A stretch of DNA of 64,000 nt from Symsagittifera roscoffensis (taxonomy: Eukaryota > Xenacoelomorpha > Acoela > Convolutidae). The DNA lies in assembly GCF_963678635.1 (NCBI RefSeq), contig NC_087067.1, forward strand, positions 18,303,018 to 18,367,017, written 5' to 3'. Position 1 is the stretch's first letter, and each line of letters begins with the position of its first letter. A program made the translations under genes and the position numbers. The notes beneath the pieces were generated by a model, which worked only from the letters and a program-made list of their open reading frames with translations, searched no databases and had not been told where the DNA came from. Positions 30,275-40,780 of the stretch are shown one piece after another.

Positions 30275-30356
30275 TGACAGGAGTGTGATTCGAACCCACG
30301 CATCCGAAGATACTGCGACCTGAACGCAGCGCCTTACACCACTCGGCCATCCTGCC
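30275..30356 (-). tRNA. tRNA-Leu(CAG)
   Basis: Copy of 27829. Confidence 0.8.
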
Positions 30357-30513
30357 GTTAATGCAATCTTTCAAAAACTTTAAATAATTTTCAATCCAGA
30401 GATTAGTTTTGTTTATTCTGCTTGTTGCAAAAATTTTTGGGACTTTGAATTGCTAATACATGCAATCAGTGTGGTTCGCTAGGGTTACTTCATTCTCAAA
30501 AAATCCCTTTCTT

Positions 30514-30595
30514 TGACAGGAGTGGGATTCGAACCCACGCATCCGAAGCTACTGCGGCCTTAACGCAGCGCCTTAGACCACTCGGCCATCCTGCC
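30514..30595 (-). tRNA. tRNA-Leu(AAG), variable-arm variant
   Basis: TAGC variable arm. Confidence 0.87.
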
Positions 30596-30781
30596 TATAA
30601 GGCTCTTTCTTTAAAATTTCAACTACTTTTCAATCCAGAGATCATTTTTGTTTCTTCTGCATTTTGCAAGCGTTGCTGGTCATCTGAACTGCCAAAACTT
30701 ACTATTAATGTGATTGTTTCTGGAGGCTATAATCGCAGAAAAACTTTTTCTCTGACTAAAATATCATTAAGTTTTTTTCCT

Positions 30782-30863
30782 TGACAGGAGTGGGATTCGA
30801 ACCCACGCATCCGAAGATACTGCGACCTGAACGCAGCGCCTTAGACCACTCGGCCATCTTGCC
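30782..30863 (-). tRNA. tRNA-Leu(CAG)
   Basis: GGCAAGA acceptor. Confidence 0.85.
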
Positions 30864-31021
30864 GTTAATGCATTCTTTCAAAAACTTTAAATAATTTTCA
30901 ATCCAGAGATTAGTTTTGTTTATTCTGCTTGTTGCAAAATTTTTTGGGACTTTGAATTGCTAATACATGCAATCAGTGTGGTTCGCTAGGGGTTACTCCT
31001 TTCTCAAAAAATCCCTTTCTT

Positions 31022-31103
31022 TAACAGGAGTGGGATTCGAACCCACGCATCCGAAGATACTGCGGCCTTAACGCAGCGCCTTAGACCACTCGGCCATCCT
31101 GCC
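31022..31103 (-). tRNA. tRNA-Leu(AAG)
   Basis: Consensus with the first acceptor pair changed to G-T. Confidence 0.88.
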
Positions 31104-31261
31104 GTTAATGCATTCTTTCAAAAACTTTAAATAATTTTCAATCCAGAGATTAGTTTTGTTTATTCTGCTTGTTGCAAAAATTTTTGGGACTTTGAATTGC
31201 TAATACATGCAATCAGTGTGGTTCGCTAGGGGTTACTCCATTCTCAAAAAATCCCTTTCTT

Positions 31262-31343
31262 TGACAGGAGTGGGATTCGAACCCACGCATCCGAAGATAC
31301 TGCGGCCTTAACGCAGCGCCTTAGACCACTCGGCCATCCTGCC
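31262..31343 (-). tRNA. tRNA-Leu(AAG)
   Basis: Exact consensus; extra AAG unit relative to the standard block. Confidence 0.93.
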
Positions 31344-31501
31344 TATACGGTTCTTCCTTTAAAATTTCAACTAGTTTTCAATCCAGAGATCATTTTTGTT
31401 TCTTCTGCTTTTTGCAAGCGTTACTGGTCATCTGAACTGCCGAAACTTACTATTAATGTGATTGTTTCTGGAGGCTATAATCGCAAAAAAATTTTTTTCT
31501 C

Positions 31502-31583
31502 TGACAGATGTGGGATTCGAACCCATTAATCTGAGGATATTGTTCCCTGAACGCAGCGGCTTAGACCACTCGAACATGCTGCT
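31502..31583 (-). pseudogene. Type 2 Leu-like tRNA pseudogene
   Basis: GGAACAATATC block marker present. Confidence 0.65.
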
Positions 31584-31736
31584 TTCAAATTTTACGCTTA
31601 AATTTTTCAATTAATTTTCAATCCAGTGAATTTTTTTGTTCTGCATGTTCGAAAATCTTCTAGTCCTTTGAATTGTCAATAGCCGCAATTAGTGTGGTTG
31701 GCTAGGGGGACTAAAATATCATTAAGTTTTTTTCCT

Positions 31737-31818
31737 TGACAGGAGTGTGATTCGAACCCACGCATCCGAAGATACTGCGACCTGAACGCAGCGCCTTAGA
31801 CCACTCGGCCATCCTGCC
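31737..31818 (-). tRNA. tRNA-Leu(CAG)
   Basis: One T-stem mismatch (CACAC); D loop consensus. Confidence 0.84.
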
Positions 31819-31975
31819 GTTAATGCAATCTTTCAAAAACTTTAAATAATTTTCAATCCAGAGATTAGTTTTGTTTATTCTGCTTGCTGCAAAATTTTTG
31901 GGACTTTGAATTGCTACTACATGCAATCAGTGTGGTTCGCTAGGGGTTACTTCATTCTCAAAAAATCCCTTTCTT

Positions 31976-32057
31976 TGACAGGAGTGGGATTCGAACCCAC
32001 GCATCCGAAGCTACTGCGGCCTTAACGCAGCGCCTTAGACCACTCGGCCATCCTGCC
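31976..32057 (-). tRNA. tRNA-Leu(AAG), variable-arm variant
   Basis: TAGC variable arm. Confidence 0.87.
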
Positions 32058-32243
32058 TATAAGGCTCTTTCTTTAAAATTTCAACTACTTTTCAATCCAG
32101 AGATCATTTTTGTTTCTTCTGCATTTTGCAAGCGTTGCTGGTCATCTGAACTGCCAAACCTTACTATTAATGTGATTGTTTCTGGAGGCTATAATCGCAG
32201 AAAAATTTTTTCTCTGACTAAAATATCATTAAGTTTTTTTCCT

Positions 32244-32325
32244 TGACAGGAGTGGGATTCGAACCCACGCATCCGAAGATACTGCGACCTGAACGCAGCG
32301 CCTTAGACCACTCGGCCATCCTGCC
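32244..32325 (-). tRNA. tRNA-Leu(CAG)
   Basis: Consensus body. Confidence 0.9.
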
Positions 32326-32483
32326 GTTAATGCATTCTTTCAAAAACTTTAAATAATTTTCAATCCAGAGATTAGTTTTGTTTATTCTGCTTGTTGCAAA
32401 ATTTTTTGGGACTTTGAATTGCTAATACATGCGATCAGTGTGGTTCGATAGGGGTTACTTCATTCTCAAAAAATCCCTTTCTT

Positions 32484-32565
32484 TGACAGGAGTTGGATTC
32501 GAACCCACGCATCCGAAGCTACTGCGGCCTTAACGCAGCGCCTTAGACCACTCGGCCATCCTGCC
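32484..32565 (-). tRNA. tRNA-Leu(AAG), variable-arm variant
   Basis: TAGC variable arm plus one T-stem mismatch (CCAAC). Confidence 0.8.
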
Positions 32566-32751
32566 TATAAGGCTCTTTCTTTAAAATTTCAACTACTTTT
32601 CAATCCAGAGATCATTTTTGTTTCTTCTGCATTTTGCAAGCGTTGCTGGTCATCTGAACTGCCAAAACTTACTATTAATGTGATTGTTTCTGGAGGCTAT
32701 AATCGCAGAAAAATTTTTTCTCTGACTAAAATATCATTAAGTTTTTTTCCT

Positions 32752-32833
32752 TGACAGGAGTGGGATTCGAACCCACGCATCCGAAGATACTGCGACCTCA
32801 ACGCAGCGCCTTAGACCACTCGGCCATCCTGCC
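32752..32833 (-). tRNA. tRNA-Leu with GAG anticodon
   Basis: Loop TTGAGGT in a perfect stem. GAG still reads leucine codons (CUC/CUU). It differs from neighbouring CAG genes by one base, C34 to G being combined with an otherwise consensus body. Confidence 0.8.
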
Positions 32834-32991
32834 GTTAATGCATTCTTTCAAAAACTTTAAATAATTTTCAATCCAGAGATTAGTTTTGTTTATTCTGCTT
32901 GTTGCAAATTTTTTTGGGACTTTGAATTGCTAATACATGCAATCAGTGTGGTTCGCTAGGGGTTACTCCATTCTCAAAAAATCCCTTTCTT

Positions 32992-33073
32992 TGACAGGAG
33001 TGGGATTCGAACCCACGCATCCGAAGATACTGAGGCATTAACGCAGCGCCTTAGACCACTCGGCCATCCTGCC
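32992..33073 (-). tRNA. Leucine-type tRNA with AAT (Ile) anticodon
   Basis: Loop TTAATGC, one anticodon-stem mismatch (CTCAG 3' strand). Independent of the copies at 13732 and 14914. T6 follows. Confidence 0.6.
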
Positions 33074-33231
33074 GTTAATGCATTCTTTCAAAAACTTTAA
33101 ATAATTTTCAATCCAGAGATTAGTTTTGTTTATTCTGCTTGTTGCAAAAATTTTTGGGACTTTTAATTGCTAATACATGCAATCAGTGTGGTTCGCTAGG
33201 GGTTACTCCATTCTCAAAAAATCCCTTTCTT

Positions 33232-33313
33232 TGACAGGAGTGGGATTCGAACCCACGCATCTGAAGATACTGCGGCCTTAACGCAGCGCCTTAGACCACT
33301 CGGCCATCCTGCC
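33232..33313 (-). tRNA. tRNA-Leu(AAG)
   Basis: Consensus with one variable-arm change. Confidence 0.91.
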
Positions 33314-33471
33314 TATACGGTTCTTTCTTTAAAATTTCAACTAGTTTTCAATCCAGAGATCATTTTTGTTTCTTCTGCATTTTGCAAGCGTTACTGGTCA
33401 TCTGAACTGCCAAAACTTACTATTAATGTGATTGTTTCTGGAGGCTATAATCGCAAAAAAAATATTTTCTC

Positions 33472-33553
33472 TGACAGATGTGGGATTCGAACCCATTAAT
33501 CTGAGGATATTGTTCCCTGAACGCAGCGGCTTAGACCACTCGAACATGCTGCT
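33472..33553 (-). pseudogene. Type 2 Leu-like tRNA pseudogene
   Basis: GGAACAATATC block marker present. Confidence 0.65.
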
Positions 33554-33706
33554 TTCAAATTTTACGCTTAAATTTTTCAATTAATTTTCAATCCAGTGAA
33601 TTTTTTTGTTCTGCATGTTCGAAAATCTTCTAGTCCTTTGAATTGTCAATAGCCGCAATTAGTGTGGTTGGCTAGGGGGACTAAAATATCATTAAGTTTT
33701 TTTCCT

Positions 33707-33788
33707 TGACAGGAGTGTGATTCGAACCCACGCATCCGAAGATACTGCGACCTGAACGCAGCGCCTTAGACCACTCGGCCATCCTGCC
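33707..33788 (-). tRNA. tRNA-Leu(CAG)
   Basis: One T-stem mismatch (CACAC). Confidence 0.84.
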
Positions 33789-33946
33789 GTTAATGCAATC
33801 TTTCAAAAACTTTAAATAATTTTCAATCCAGAGATTAGTTTTGTTTATTCTGCTTGTTGCAAAAATTTTTGGGACTTTGAATTGCTAATACATGCAATCA
33901 GTGTGGTTCGCTAGGGGTTACTTCATTCTCAAAAAATCCCTTTCTT

Positions 33947-34028
33947 TGACAGGAGTGGGATTCGAACCCACGCATCCGAAGCTACTGCGGCCTTAACGCA
34001 GCGCCTTAGACCACTCGGCCATCCTGCC
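33947..34028 (-). tRNA. tRNA-Leu(AAG), variable-arm variant
   Basis: TAGC variable arm. Confidence 0.87.
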
Positions 34029-34214
34029 TATAAGGCTCTTTCTTTAAAATTTCAACTACTTTTCAATCCAGAGATCATTTTTGTTTCTTCTGCATTTTGC
34101 AAGCGTTGCTGGTCATCTGAACTGCCAAAACTTACTATTAATGTGATTGTTTCTGGAGGCTATAATCGCAGAAAAATTTTTTCTCTGACTAAAATATCAT
34201 TAAGTTTTTTTCCT

Positions 34215-34296
34215 TGACAGGAGTGGGATTCGAACCCACGCATCCGAAGATACTGCGACCTGAACGCAGCGCCTTAGACCACTCGGCCATCCTGCC
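34215..34296 (-). tRNA. tRNA-Leu(CAG)
   Basis: Consensus body. Confidence 0.9.
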
Positions 34297-34454
34297 GTTA
34301 ATGCATTCTTTCAAAAACTTTAAATAATTTTCAATCCAGAGATTAGTTTTGTTTATTCTGCTTGTTGCAAAATTTTTTGGGACTTTGAATTGCTAATACA
34401 TGCAATCAGTGTGGTTCGCTAGGGGTTACTCCATTCTCAAAAAATCCCTTTCTT

Positions 34455-34536
34455 TGACAGGAGTGGGATTCGAACCCACGCATCCGAAGATACTGCGGCC
34501 TTAACGCAGCGCCTTAGACCACTCGGCCATCCTGCC
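34455..34536 (-). tRNA. tRNA-Leu(AAG)
   Basis: Exact consensus body with T6. Confidence 0.93.
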
Positions 34537-34694
34537 TATACGGTTCTTTCTTTAAAATTTCAACTAGTTTTCAATCCAGAGATCATTTTTGTTTCTTCTG
34601 CATTTTGCAAGCGTTACTGGTCATCTGAACTGCCAAAACTTACTATTAATGTGATTGTTTCTGGAGGCTATAATCGCAAAAAAAAATTTTTCTC

Positions 34695-34776
34695 TGACAG
34701 ATGTGGGATTCGAACCCATTAATCTGAGGATATTGTTCCCTGAACGCAGCGGCTTAGACCACTCGAACATGCTGCT
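34695..34776 (-). pseudogene. Type 2 Leu-like tRNA pseudogene
   Basis: GGAACAATATC block marker present. Confidence 0.65.
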
Positions 34777-34929
34777 TTCAAATTTTACGCTTAAATTTTT
34801 CAATTAATTTTCAATCCAGTGAATTTTTTTGTTCTGCATGTTCGAAAATCTTCTAGTCCTTTGAATTGTCAATAGCCGCAATTAGTGTGGTTGGCTAGGG
34901 GGACTAAAATATCATTAAGTTTTTTTCCT

Positions 34930-35011
34930 TGACAGGAGTGTGATTCGAACCCACGCATCCGAAGATACTGCGACCTGAACGCAGCGCCTTAGACCACTCG
35001 GCCATCCTGCC
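34930..35011 (-). tRNA. tRNA-Leu(CAG)
   Basis: One T-stem mismatch (CACAC). Confidence 0.84.
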
Positions 35012-35168
35012 GTTAATGCAATCTTTCAAAAACTTTAAATAATTTTCAATCCAGAGATTAGTTTTGTTTATTCTGCTTGTTGCAAAAATTTTTGGGACTT
35101 TGAATTGCTAATACATGCAATCAGTGTGGTTCGCTAGGGTTACTTCATTCTCAAAAAATCCCTTTCTT

Positions 35169-35250
35169 TGACAGGAGTGGGATTCGAACCCACGCATCCG
35201 AAGCTACTGCGGCCTTAACGCAGCGCCTTAGACCACTCGGCCATCCTGCC
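35169..35250 (-). tRNA. tRNA-Leu(AAG), variable-arm variant
   Basis: TAGC variable arm. Confidence 0.87.
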
Positions 35251-35407
35251 TATAAGGCTCTTTCTTTAAAATTTCAACTACTTTTCAATCCAGAGATCAT
35301 TTTTGTTTCTTCTGCATTTTGCAAGCGTTGCTGGTCATCTGAACTGCCAAAACTTACTATTAATGTGATTGTTTCTGGAGGCTATAATCGCAGAAAAATT
35401 TTTTCTC

Positions 35408-35489
35408 TGACAGATGTGGGATTCGAACCCATTAATCTGAGGATATTGCTCCCTGAACGCAGCGGCTTAGACCACTCGAACATGCTGCT
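35408..35489 (-). pseudogene. Type 2 Leu-like tRNA pseudogene
   Basis: Type 2 body with GGAGCAATATC. Confidence 0.65.
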
Positions 35490-35642
35490 TTCAAACTTTA
35501 CGCTTAAATTTTCAATTAGTTTTCAATCCAGTGAATTTTTTTTGTTCTGCATGTTCGAAAATCTTCTAGTCCTTTGAATTGTCAATAGCCGCAATTAGTG
35601 TGGTTGGCTAGGGGGACTAAAATATCATTAAGTTTTTTTCCT

Positions 35643-35724
35643 TGACAGGAGTGTGATTCGAACCCACGCATCCGAAGATACTGCGACCTGAACGCAGCGC
35701 CATAGACCACTCGGCCATCCTGCC
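35643..35724 (-). tRNA. tRNA-Leu(CAG)
   Basis: T-stem mismatch (CACAC) and D loop TCTATGGC. Confidence 0.8.
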
Positions 35725-35882
35725 GTTAATGCAATCTTTCAAAAACTTTAAATAATTTTCAATCCAGAGATTAGTTTTGTTTATTCTGCTTGTTGCAAAA
35801 ATTTTTGGGACTTTGAATTGCTACTACATGCAATCAGTGTGGTTCGCTAGGGGTTACTTCATTCTCAAAAAATCCCTTTCTT

Positions 35883-35964
35883 TGACAGGAGTGGGATTCG
35901 AACCCACGCATCCGAAGCTACTGCGGCCTTAACGCAGCGCCTTAGACCACTCGGCCATCCTGCC
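35883..35964 (-). tRNA. tRNA-Leu(AAG), variable-arm variant
   Basis: TAGC variable arm. Confidence 0.87.
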
Positions 35965-36150
35965 TATAAGGCTCTTTCTTTAAAATTTCAACTACTTTTC
36001 AATCCAGAGATCATTTTTGTTTCTTCTGCATTTTGCAAGCGTTGCTGGTCATCTGAACTGCCAAACCTTACTATTAATGTGATTGTTTCTGGAGGCTATA
36101 ATCGCAGAAAAATTTTTTCTCTGACTAAAATATCATTAAGTTTTTTTCCT

Positions 36151-36232
36151 TGACAGGAGTGGGATTCGAACCCACGCATCCGAAGATACTGCGACCTGAA
36201 CGCAGCGCCTTAGACCACTCGGCCATCCTGCC
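36151..36232 (-). tRNA. tRNA-Leu(CAG)
   Basis: Consensus body. Confidence 0.9.
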
Positions 36233-36390
36233 GTTAATGCATTCTTTCAAAAACTTTAAATAATTTTCAATCCAGAGATTAGTTTTGTTTATTCTGCTTG
36301 TTGCAAAATTTTTTGGGACTTTGAATTGCTAATACATGCAATCAGTGTGGTTCGCTAGGGGTTACTCCATTCTCAAAAAATCCCTTTCTT

Positions 36391-36472
36391 TGACAGGAGT
36401 GGGATTCGAACCCACGCATCCGAAGATACTGCGGCCTTAACGCAGCGCCTTAGACCACTCGGCCATCCTGCC
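36391..36472 (-). tRNA. tRNA-Leu(AAG)
   Basis: Exact consensus body with T6. Confidence 0.93.
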
Positions 36473-36629
36473 TATACGGTTCTTTCTTTAAAATTTCAAC
36501 TACTTTTCAATCCAGAGATCATTTTTGTTTCTTCTGCATTTTGCAAGCGTTGCTGGTCATCTGAACTGCCAAAACTTACTATTAATGTGATTGTTTCTGG
36601 AGGCTATAATCGCAGAAAAATTTTTTCTC

Positions 36630-36711
36630 TGACAGATGTGGGATTCGAACCCATTAATCTGAGGATATTGCTCCCTGAACGCAGCGGCTTAGACCACTCG
36701 AACATGCTGCT
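36630..36711 (-). pseudogene. Type 2 Leu-like tRNA pseudogene
   Basis: Copy of 35408, 1222 bp away. Confidence 0.65.
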
Positions 36712-36864
36712 TTCAAACTTTACGCTTAAATTTTCAATTAGTTTTCAATCCAGTGAATTTTTTTTGTTCTGCATGTTCGAAAATCTTCTAGTCCTTTGAA
36801 TTGTCAATAGCCGCAATTAGTGTGGTTGGCTAGGGGGACTAAAATATCATTAAGTTTTTTTCCT

Positions 36865-36946
36865 TGACAGGAGTGTGATTCGAACCCACGCATCCGAAGA
36901 TACTGCGACCTGAACGCAGCGCCTTAGACCACTCGGCCATCCTGCC
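36865..36946 (-). tRNA. tRNA-Leu(CAG)
   Basis: One T-stem mismatch (CACAC). Confidence 0.84.
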
Positions 36947-37104
36947 GTTAATGCAATCTTTCAAAAACTTTAAATAATTTTCAATCCAGAGATTAGTTTT
37001 GTTTATTCTGCTTGTTGCAAAAATTTTTGGGACTTTGAATTGCTACTACATGCAATCAGTGTGGTTCGCTAGGGGTTACTTCATTCTCAAAAAATCCCTT
37101 TCTT

Positions 37105-37186
37105 TGACAGGAGTGGGATTCGAACCCACGCATCCGAAGCTACTGCGGCCTTAACGCAGCGCCTTAGACCACTCGGCCATCCTGCC
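37105..37186 (-). tRNA. tRNA-Leu(AAG), variable-arm variant
   Basis: TAGC variable arm. Confidence 0.87.
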
Positions 37187-37372
37187 TATAAGGCTCTTTC
37201 TTTAAAATTTCAACTACTTTTCAATCCAGAGATCATTTTTGTTTCTTCTGCATTTTGCAAGCGTTGCTGGTCATCTGAACTGCCAAACCTTACTATTAAT
37301 GTGATTGTTTCTGGAGGCTATAATCGCAGAAAAATTTTTTCTCTGACTAAAATATCATTAAGTTTTTTTCCT

Positions 37373-37454
37373 TGACAGGAGTGGGATTCGAACCCACGCA
37401 TCCGAAGATACTGCGACCTGAACGCAGCGCCTTAGACCACTCGGCCATCCTGCC
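37373..37454 (-). tRNA. tRNA-Leu(CAG)
   Basis: Consensus body. Confidence 0.9.
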
Positions 37455-37612
37455 GTTAATGCATTCTTTCAAAAACTTTAAATAATTTTCAATCCAGAGA
37501 TTAGTTTTGTTTATTCTGCTTGTTGCAAAATTTTTTGGGACTTTGAATTGCTAATACATGCAATCAGTGTGGTTCGCTAGGGGTTACTCCATTCTCAAAA
37601 AATCCCTTTCTT

Positions 37613-37694
37613 TGACAGGAGTGGGATTCGAACCCACGCATCCGAAGATACTGCGGCCTTAACGCAGCGCCTTAGACCACTCGGCCATCCTGCC
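37613..37694 (-). tRNA. tRNA-Leu(AAG)
   Basis: Exact consensus body with T6. Confidence 0.93.
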
Positions 37695-37852
37695 TATACG
37701 GTTCTTTCTTTAAAATTTCAACTATTTTTCAATCCAGAGATCATTTTTGTTTCTTCTGCATTTTTCAAGCGTTGCTGGTCATCTGAACTGCCAAAACTTA
37801 CTATTAATGTGATTGTTTCTGGAGGCTATAATCGCAAAAAAAAAATTTTCTC

Positions 37853-37939
37853 TGACAGATGTGGGATTCGAACCCATTAATCTGAGGATATTGCTCCCTG
37901 AACGCAGCGCAGCGGCTTAGACCACTCGAACATGCTGCT
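37853..37939 (-). pseudogene. Type 2 pseudogene with 5-nt duplication
   Basis: 87 nt. The run cgcagcgcagcgg shows a 5-nt tandem duplication next to the anticodon stem. Confidence 0.68.
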
Positions 37940-38092
37940 TTCAAATTTAACGCTTAAATTTTTCAATTAATTTTCAATCCAGTGAATTTTTTTGTTCTGC
38001 ATGTTCGAAAATCTTCTAGTCCTTTGAATTGTCAATAGCCGCAATTAGTGTGGTTGGCTAGGGGGACTAAAATATCATTAAGTTTTTTTCCT

Positions 38093-38174
38093 TGACAGGA
38101 GTGTGATTCGAACCCACGCATCCGAAGATACTGCGACCTGAACGCAGCGCCTTAGACCACTCGGCCATCCTGCC
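38093..38174 (-). tRNA. tRNA-Leu(CAG)
   Basis: One T-stem mismatch (CACAC). Confidence 0.84.
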
Positions 38175-38332
38175 GTTAATGCAATCTTTCAAAAACTTTA
38201 AATAATTTTCAATCCAGAGATTAGTTTTGTTTATTCTGCTTGTTGCAAAAATTTTTGGGACTTTGAATTGCTAATACATGCAATCAGTGTGGTTCGCTAG
38301 GGGTTACTTCATTCTCAAAAAATCCATTTCTT

Positions 38333-38414
38333 TGACAGGAGTGGGATTCGAACCCACGCATCCGAAGCTACTGCGGCCTTAACGCAGCGCCTTAGACCAC
38401 TCGGCCATCCTGCC
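38333..38414 (-). tRNA. tRNA-Leu(AAG), variable-arm variant
   Basis: TAGC variable arm. Confidence 0.87.
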
Positions 38415-38571
38415 TATAAGGCTCTTTCTTTAAAATTTCAACTACTTTTCAATCCAGAGATCATTTTTGTTTCTTCTGCATTTCGCAAGCGTTGCTGGTC
38501 ATCTGAACTGCCAAAACTTACTATTAATGTGATTGGCTCTGGAGGCTATAATCGCAGAAAAATTTTTTCTC

Positions 38572-38653
38572 TGACAGATGTGGGATTCGAACCCTTTAAT
38601 CTGAGGATATTGCTCCCTGAACGCAGCGGCTTAGACCACTCGAACATGCTGCT
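38572..38653 (-). pseudogene. Type 2 Leu-like tRNA pseudogene
   Basis: T stem AAGGG. Confidence 0.63.
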
Positions 38654-38790
38654 TTCAAATTTTAGGCTTAAATTTTTCAATTAATTTTCAATCCAGTGAA
38701 GTTCGAAAATCTTCTAGTCCTTTGAATTGCCAATAGCCGCAATTAGTGTGGTTGGCTAGGGAGACTTAAATATCATTAAGTTTTTTTCCT

Positions 38791-38872
38791 TGACAGGAGT
38801 GGGATTCGAACCCACGCATCCGAAGATACTGCGACCTGAACGCAGCGCCTTAGACCACTCGGCCATCCTGCC
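38791..38872 (-). tRNA. tRNA-Leu(CAG)
   Basis: Consensus body; the adjoining spacer has a deletion of about 20 bp near 38700. Confidence 0.9.
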
Positions 38873-39030
38873 GTTAATGCAATCTTTCAAAAACTTTAAA
38901 TAATTTTCAATCCAGAGATTAGTTTTGTTTATTCTGCTTGTTGCAAAAATTTTTGGGACTTTGAATTGCTAATACATGCAATCAGTGTGGTTCGCTAGGG
39001 GTTACTCCATTCTCAAAAGATCCCTTTCTT

Positions 39031-39112
39031 TGACAGGAGTGGCATTCGAACCCACGCATCCGAAGATACTGCGGCCTTAACGCAGCGCCTTAGACCACTC
39101 GCCCTTCCTGCC
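39031..39112 (-). tRNA. tRNA-Leu(AAG), damaged
   Basis: The D stem is broken (AAGGGCGAG) and the T stem has a mismatch (TGCCAC). The usual T6 is interrupted by a C. Confidence 0.6.
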
Positions 39113-39269
39113 TATAAGGCTCTTACTTTAAAATTTCAACTACTTTTCAATCCAGAGATCATTTTTGTTTCTTCTGCATTTCGCAAGCGTTGCTGGTCAT
39201 CTGAACTGCCAAAACTTACTATTAATGTGATTGGCTCTGGAGGCTATAATCGCAGAAAAATTTTTTCTC

Positions 39270-39351
39270 TGACAGATGTGGGATTCGAACCCATTAATCT
39301 GAGGATATTGCTCCCTGAACGCAGCGGCTTAGACCACTCGAACATGCTGCT
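39270..39351 (-). pseudogene. Type 2 Leu-like tRNA pseudogene
   Basis: Type 2 body, B box intact. Confidence 0.65.
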
Positions 39352-39505
39352 TTCAAATTTTACGCTTAAATTTTTCAATTAATTTTCAATCCAGTGAGTT
39401 TTTTTTGATCTGCATGTTCGAAAATCTTCTAGTCCTTTGAATTGCCAATAGCCGCAATTAGTGTGGTTGGCTAGGGAGACTAAAATATCATTAAGTTTTT
39501 TTCCT

Positions 39506-39587
39506 TGACAGGAGTGGGATTTGAACCCACGCATCCGAAGATACTGCGACCTGAACGCAGCGCCTTAGACCACTCGGCCATCCTGCC
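39506..39587 (-). tRNA. tRNA-Leu(CAG)
   Basis: Consensus stems; T loop TTCAAAT. Confidence 0.87.
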
Positions 39588-39745
39588 GTTAATTCAATCT
39601 TTCAAAAACTTTAAATAATTTTCAATCCAGAGATTAGTTTTGTTTATTCTGCTTGTTGCAAAAATTTTTGGGACTTTGAATTGCTAATACATGCAATCAG
39701 TGTGGTTCGCTAGGGGTTACTTCATTCTCAAAAAATCCCTTTCTT

Positions 39746-39827
39746 TGACAGAAGTGGGATTCGAACCCACGCATCCGAAGTTACTGCGGCCTTAACGCAG
39801 CGCCTTAGACCACTCGGCCATCCAGCC
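39746..39827 (-). tRNA. tRNA-Leu(AAG)
   Basis: Acceptor GGCTGGA opposite TTCTGTC, one mismatch and one extra G-T pair; variable arm TAAC. Confidence 0.72.
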
Positions 39828-39984
39828 TATACGGCTCTTTCTTTAAAATTTCAACTACTTTTCAATCCAGAGATCATTTTTGTTTCTTCTGCATTTTGCA
39901 AGCGTTGCTGGTCATCTGAACTGCCAAAACTTACTATTAATGTGATTGTTTCTGGAGGCTATAATCGCAAAAAAAAATTTTCTC

Positions 39985-40066
39985 TGACAGCTGTGGGATT
40001 CGAACCCATTAATCTGAGGATATTGCTCCCTGAACGCAGCGGCTTAGACCACTCGAACATGCTGCT
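39985..40066 (-). pseudogene. Type 2 Leu-like tRNA pseudogene
   Basis: 3' end ACAGCTGTC. Confidence 0.65.
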
Positions 40067-40219
40067 TTCAAATTTTACGCTTAAATTTTCAATTAGTTTT
40101 CATTCCAGTGAATTTTTTTTGTTCTGCATGTTCGAAAATCTTCTAGTCCTTTGAATTGCCAATAGCCGCAATTAGTGTGGTTGGCTAGGGAGACTAAAAT
40201 ATCATTAAGTTTTTTTCCT

Positions 40220-40301
40220 TGACAGGAGTGGGATTCGAACCCACACATCCGAAGATACTGCGACCTGAACGCAGCGCCTTAGTCCACTCGGCCATCCTGC
40301 C
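40220..40301 (-). tRNA. tRNA-Leu(CAG)
   Basis: Consensus stems, with a D-loop change (GGACTAAGG). Confidence 0.86.
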
Positions 40302-40459
40302 GTTAATGCAATCTTTCAAAAACTTTAAATAATTTTCAATCCAGAGATTAGTTTTGTTTATTCTGCTTGTTGCAAAAATTTTTGGGACTTTGAATTGCTA
40401 ATACATGCAATCAGTGTGGTTCGCTAGGGGTTACTCCATTCTCAAAAAATCCCTTTCTT

Positions 40460-40541
40460 TGACAGGAGTGGGATTCGAACCCACGCATCCGAAGATACTG
40501 CGGCCTTAACGCAGCGCCTTAGACCACTCGGCCATCCTGCC
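40460..40541 (-). tRNA. tRNA-Leu(AAG)
   Basis: Exact consensus body with T6. Confidence 0.93.
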
Positions 40542-40698
40542 TATAAGGCTCTTTCTTTAAAATTTCAACTATTTTTCAATCCGGAGATCATTTTTGTTTC
40601 TTCTGCATTTTGCAAGCGTTGCTGGTCATCTGAACTGCCAAAACTTACTATTAATGTGATTGGCTCTGGAAGCTATAATCTCAGAAAAATTTTTTCTA

Positions 40699-40780
40699 TG
40701 ACAGATGTGGGATTCGAACCCATTAATCTGAGGATATTGCTCCCTGATCCCAGCGGCTTAGACCACTCGAACATGCTGCT
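40699..40780 (-). pseudogene. Type 2 Leu-like tRNA pseudogene
   Basis: Anticodon-arm 5' strand CTGGGAT. Confidence 0.63.

Larger units (their letters stand above)
27594..38330 (-). repeat. Higher-order repeat, period 1223 bp
   Basis: Type 2 units at 27594, 28817 and 30040, at 33472 and 34695, and at 35408, 36630 and 37853 are 1222-1223 bp apart. Each block has five units: type 2, CAG with a T-stem change, AAG with a changed variable arm, CAG, and AAG. A deletion join (tctctgac/taaaatatc) where a second type 2 unit should be marks each block; I count eight copies of that join. Extra single units occur near 31022 and 32484-33232. Confidence 0.88.
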
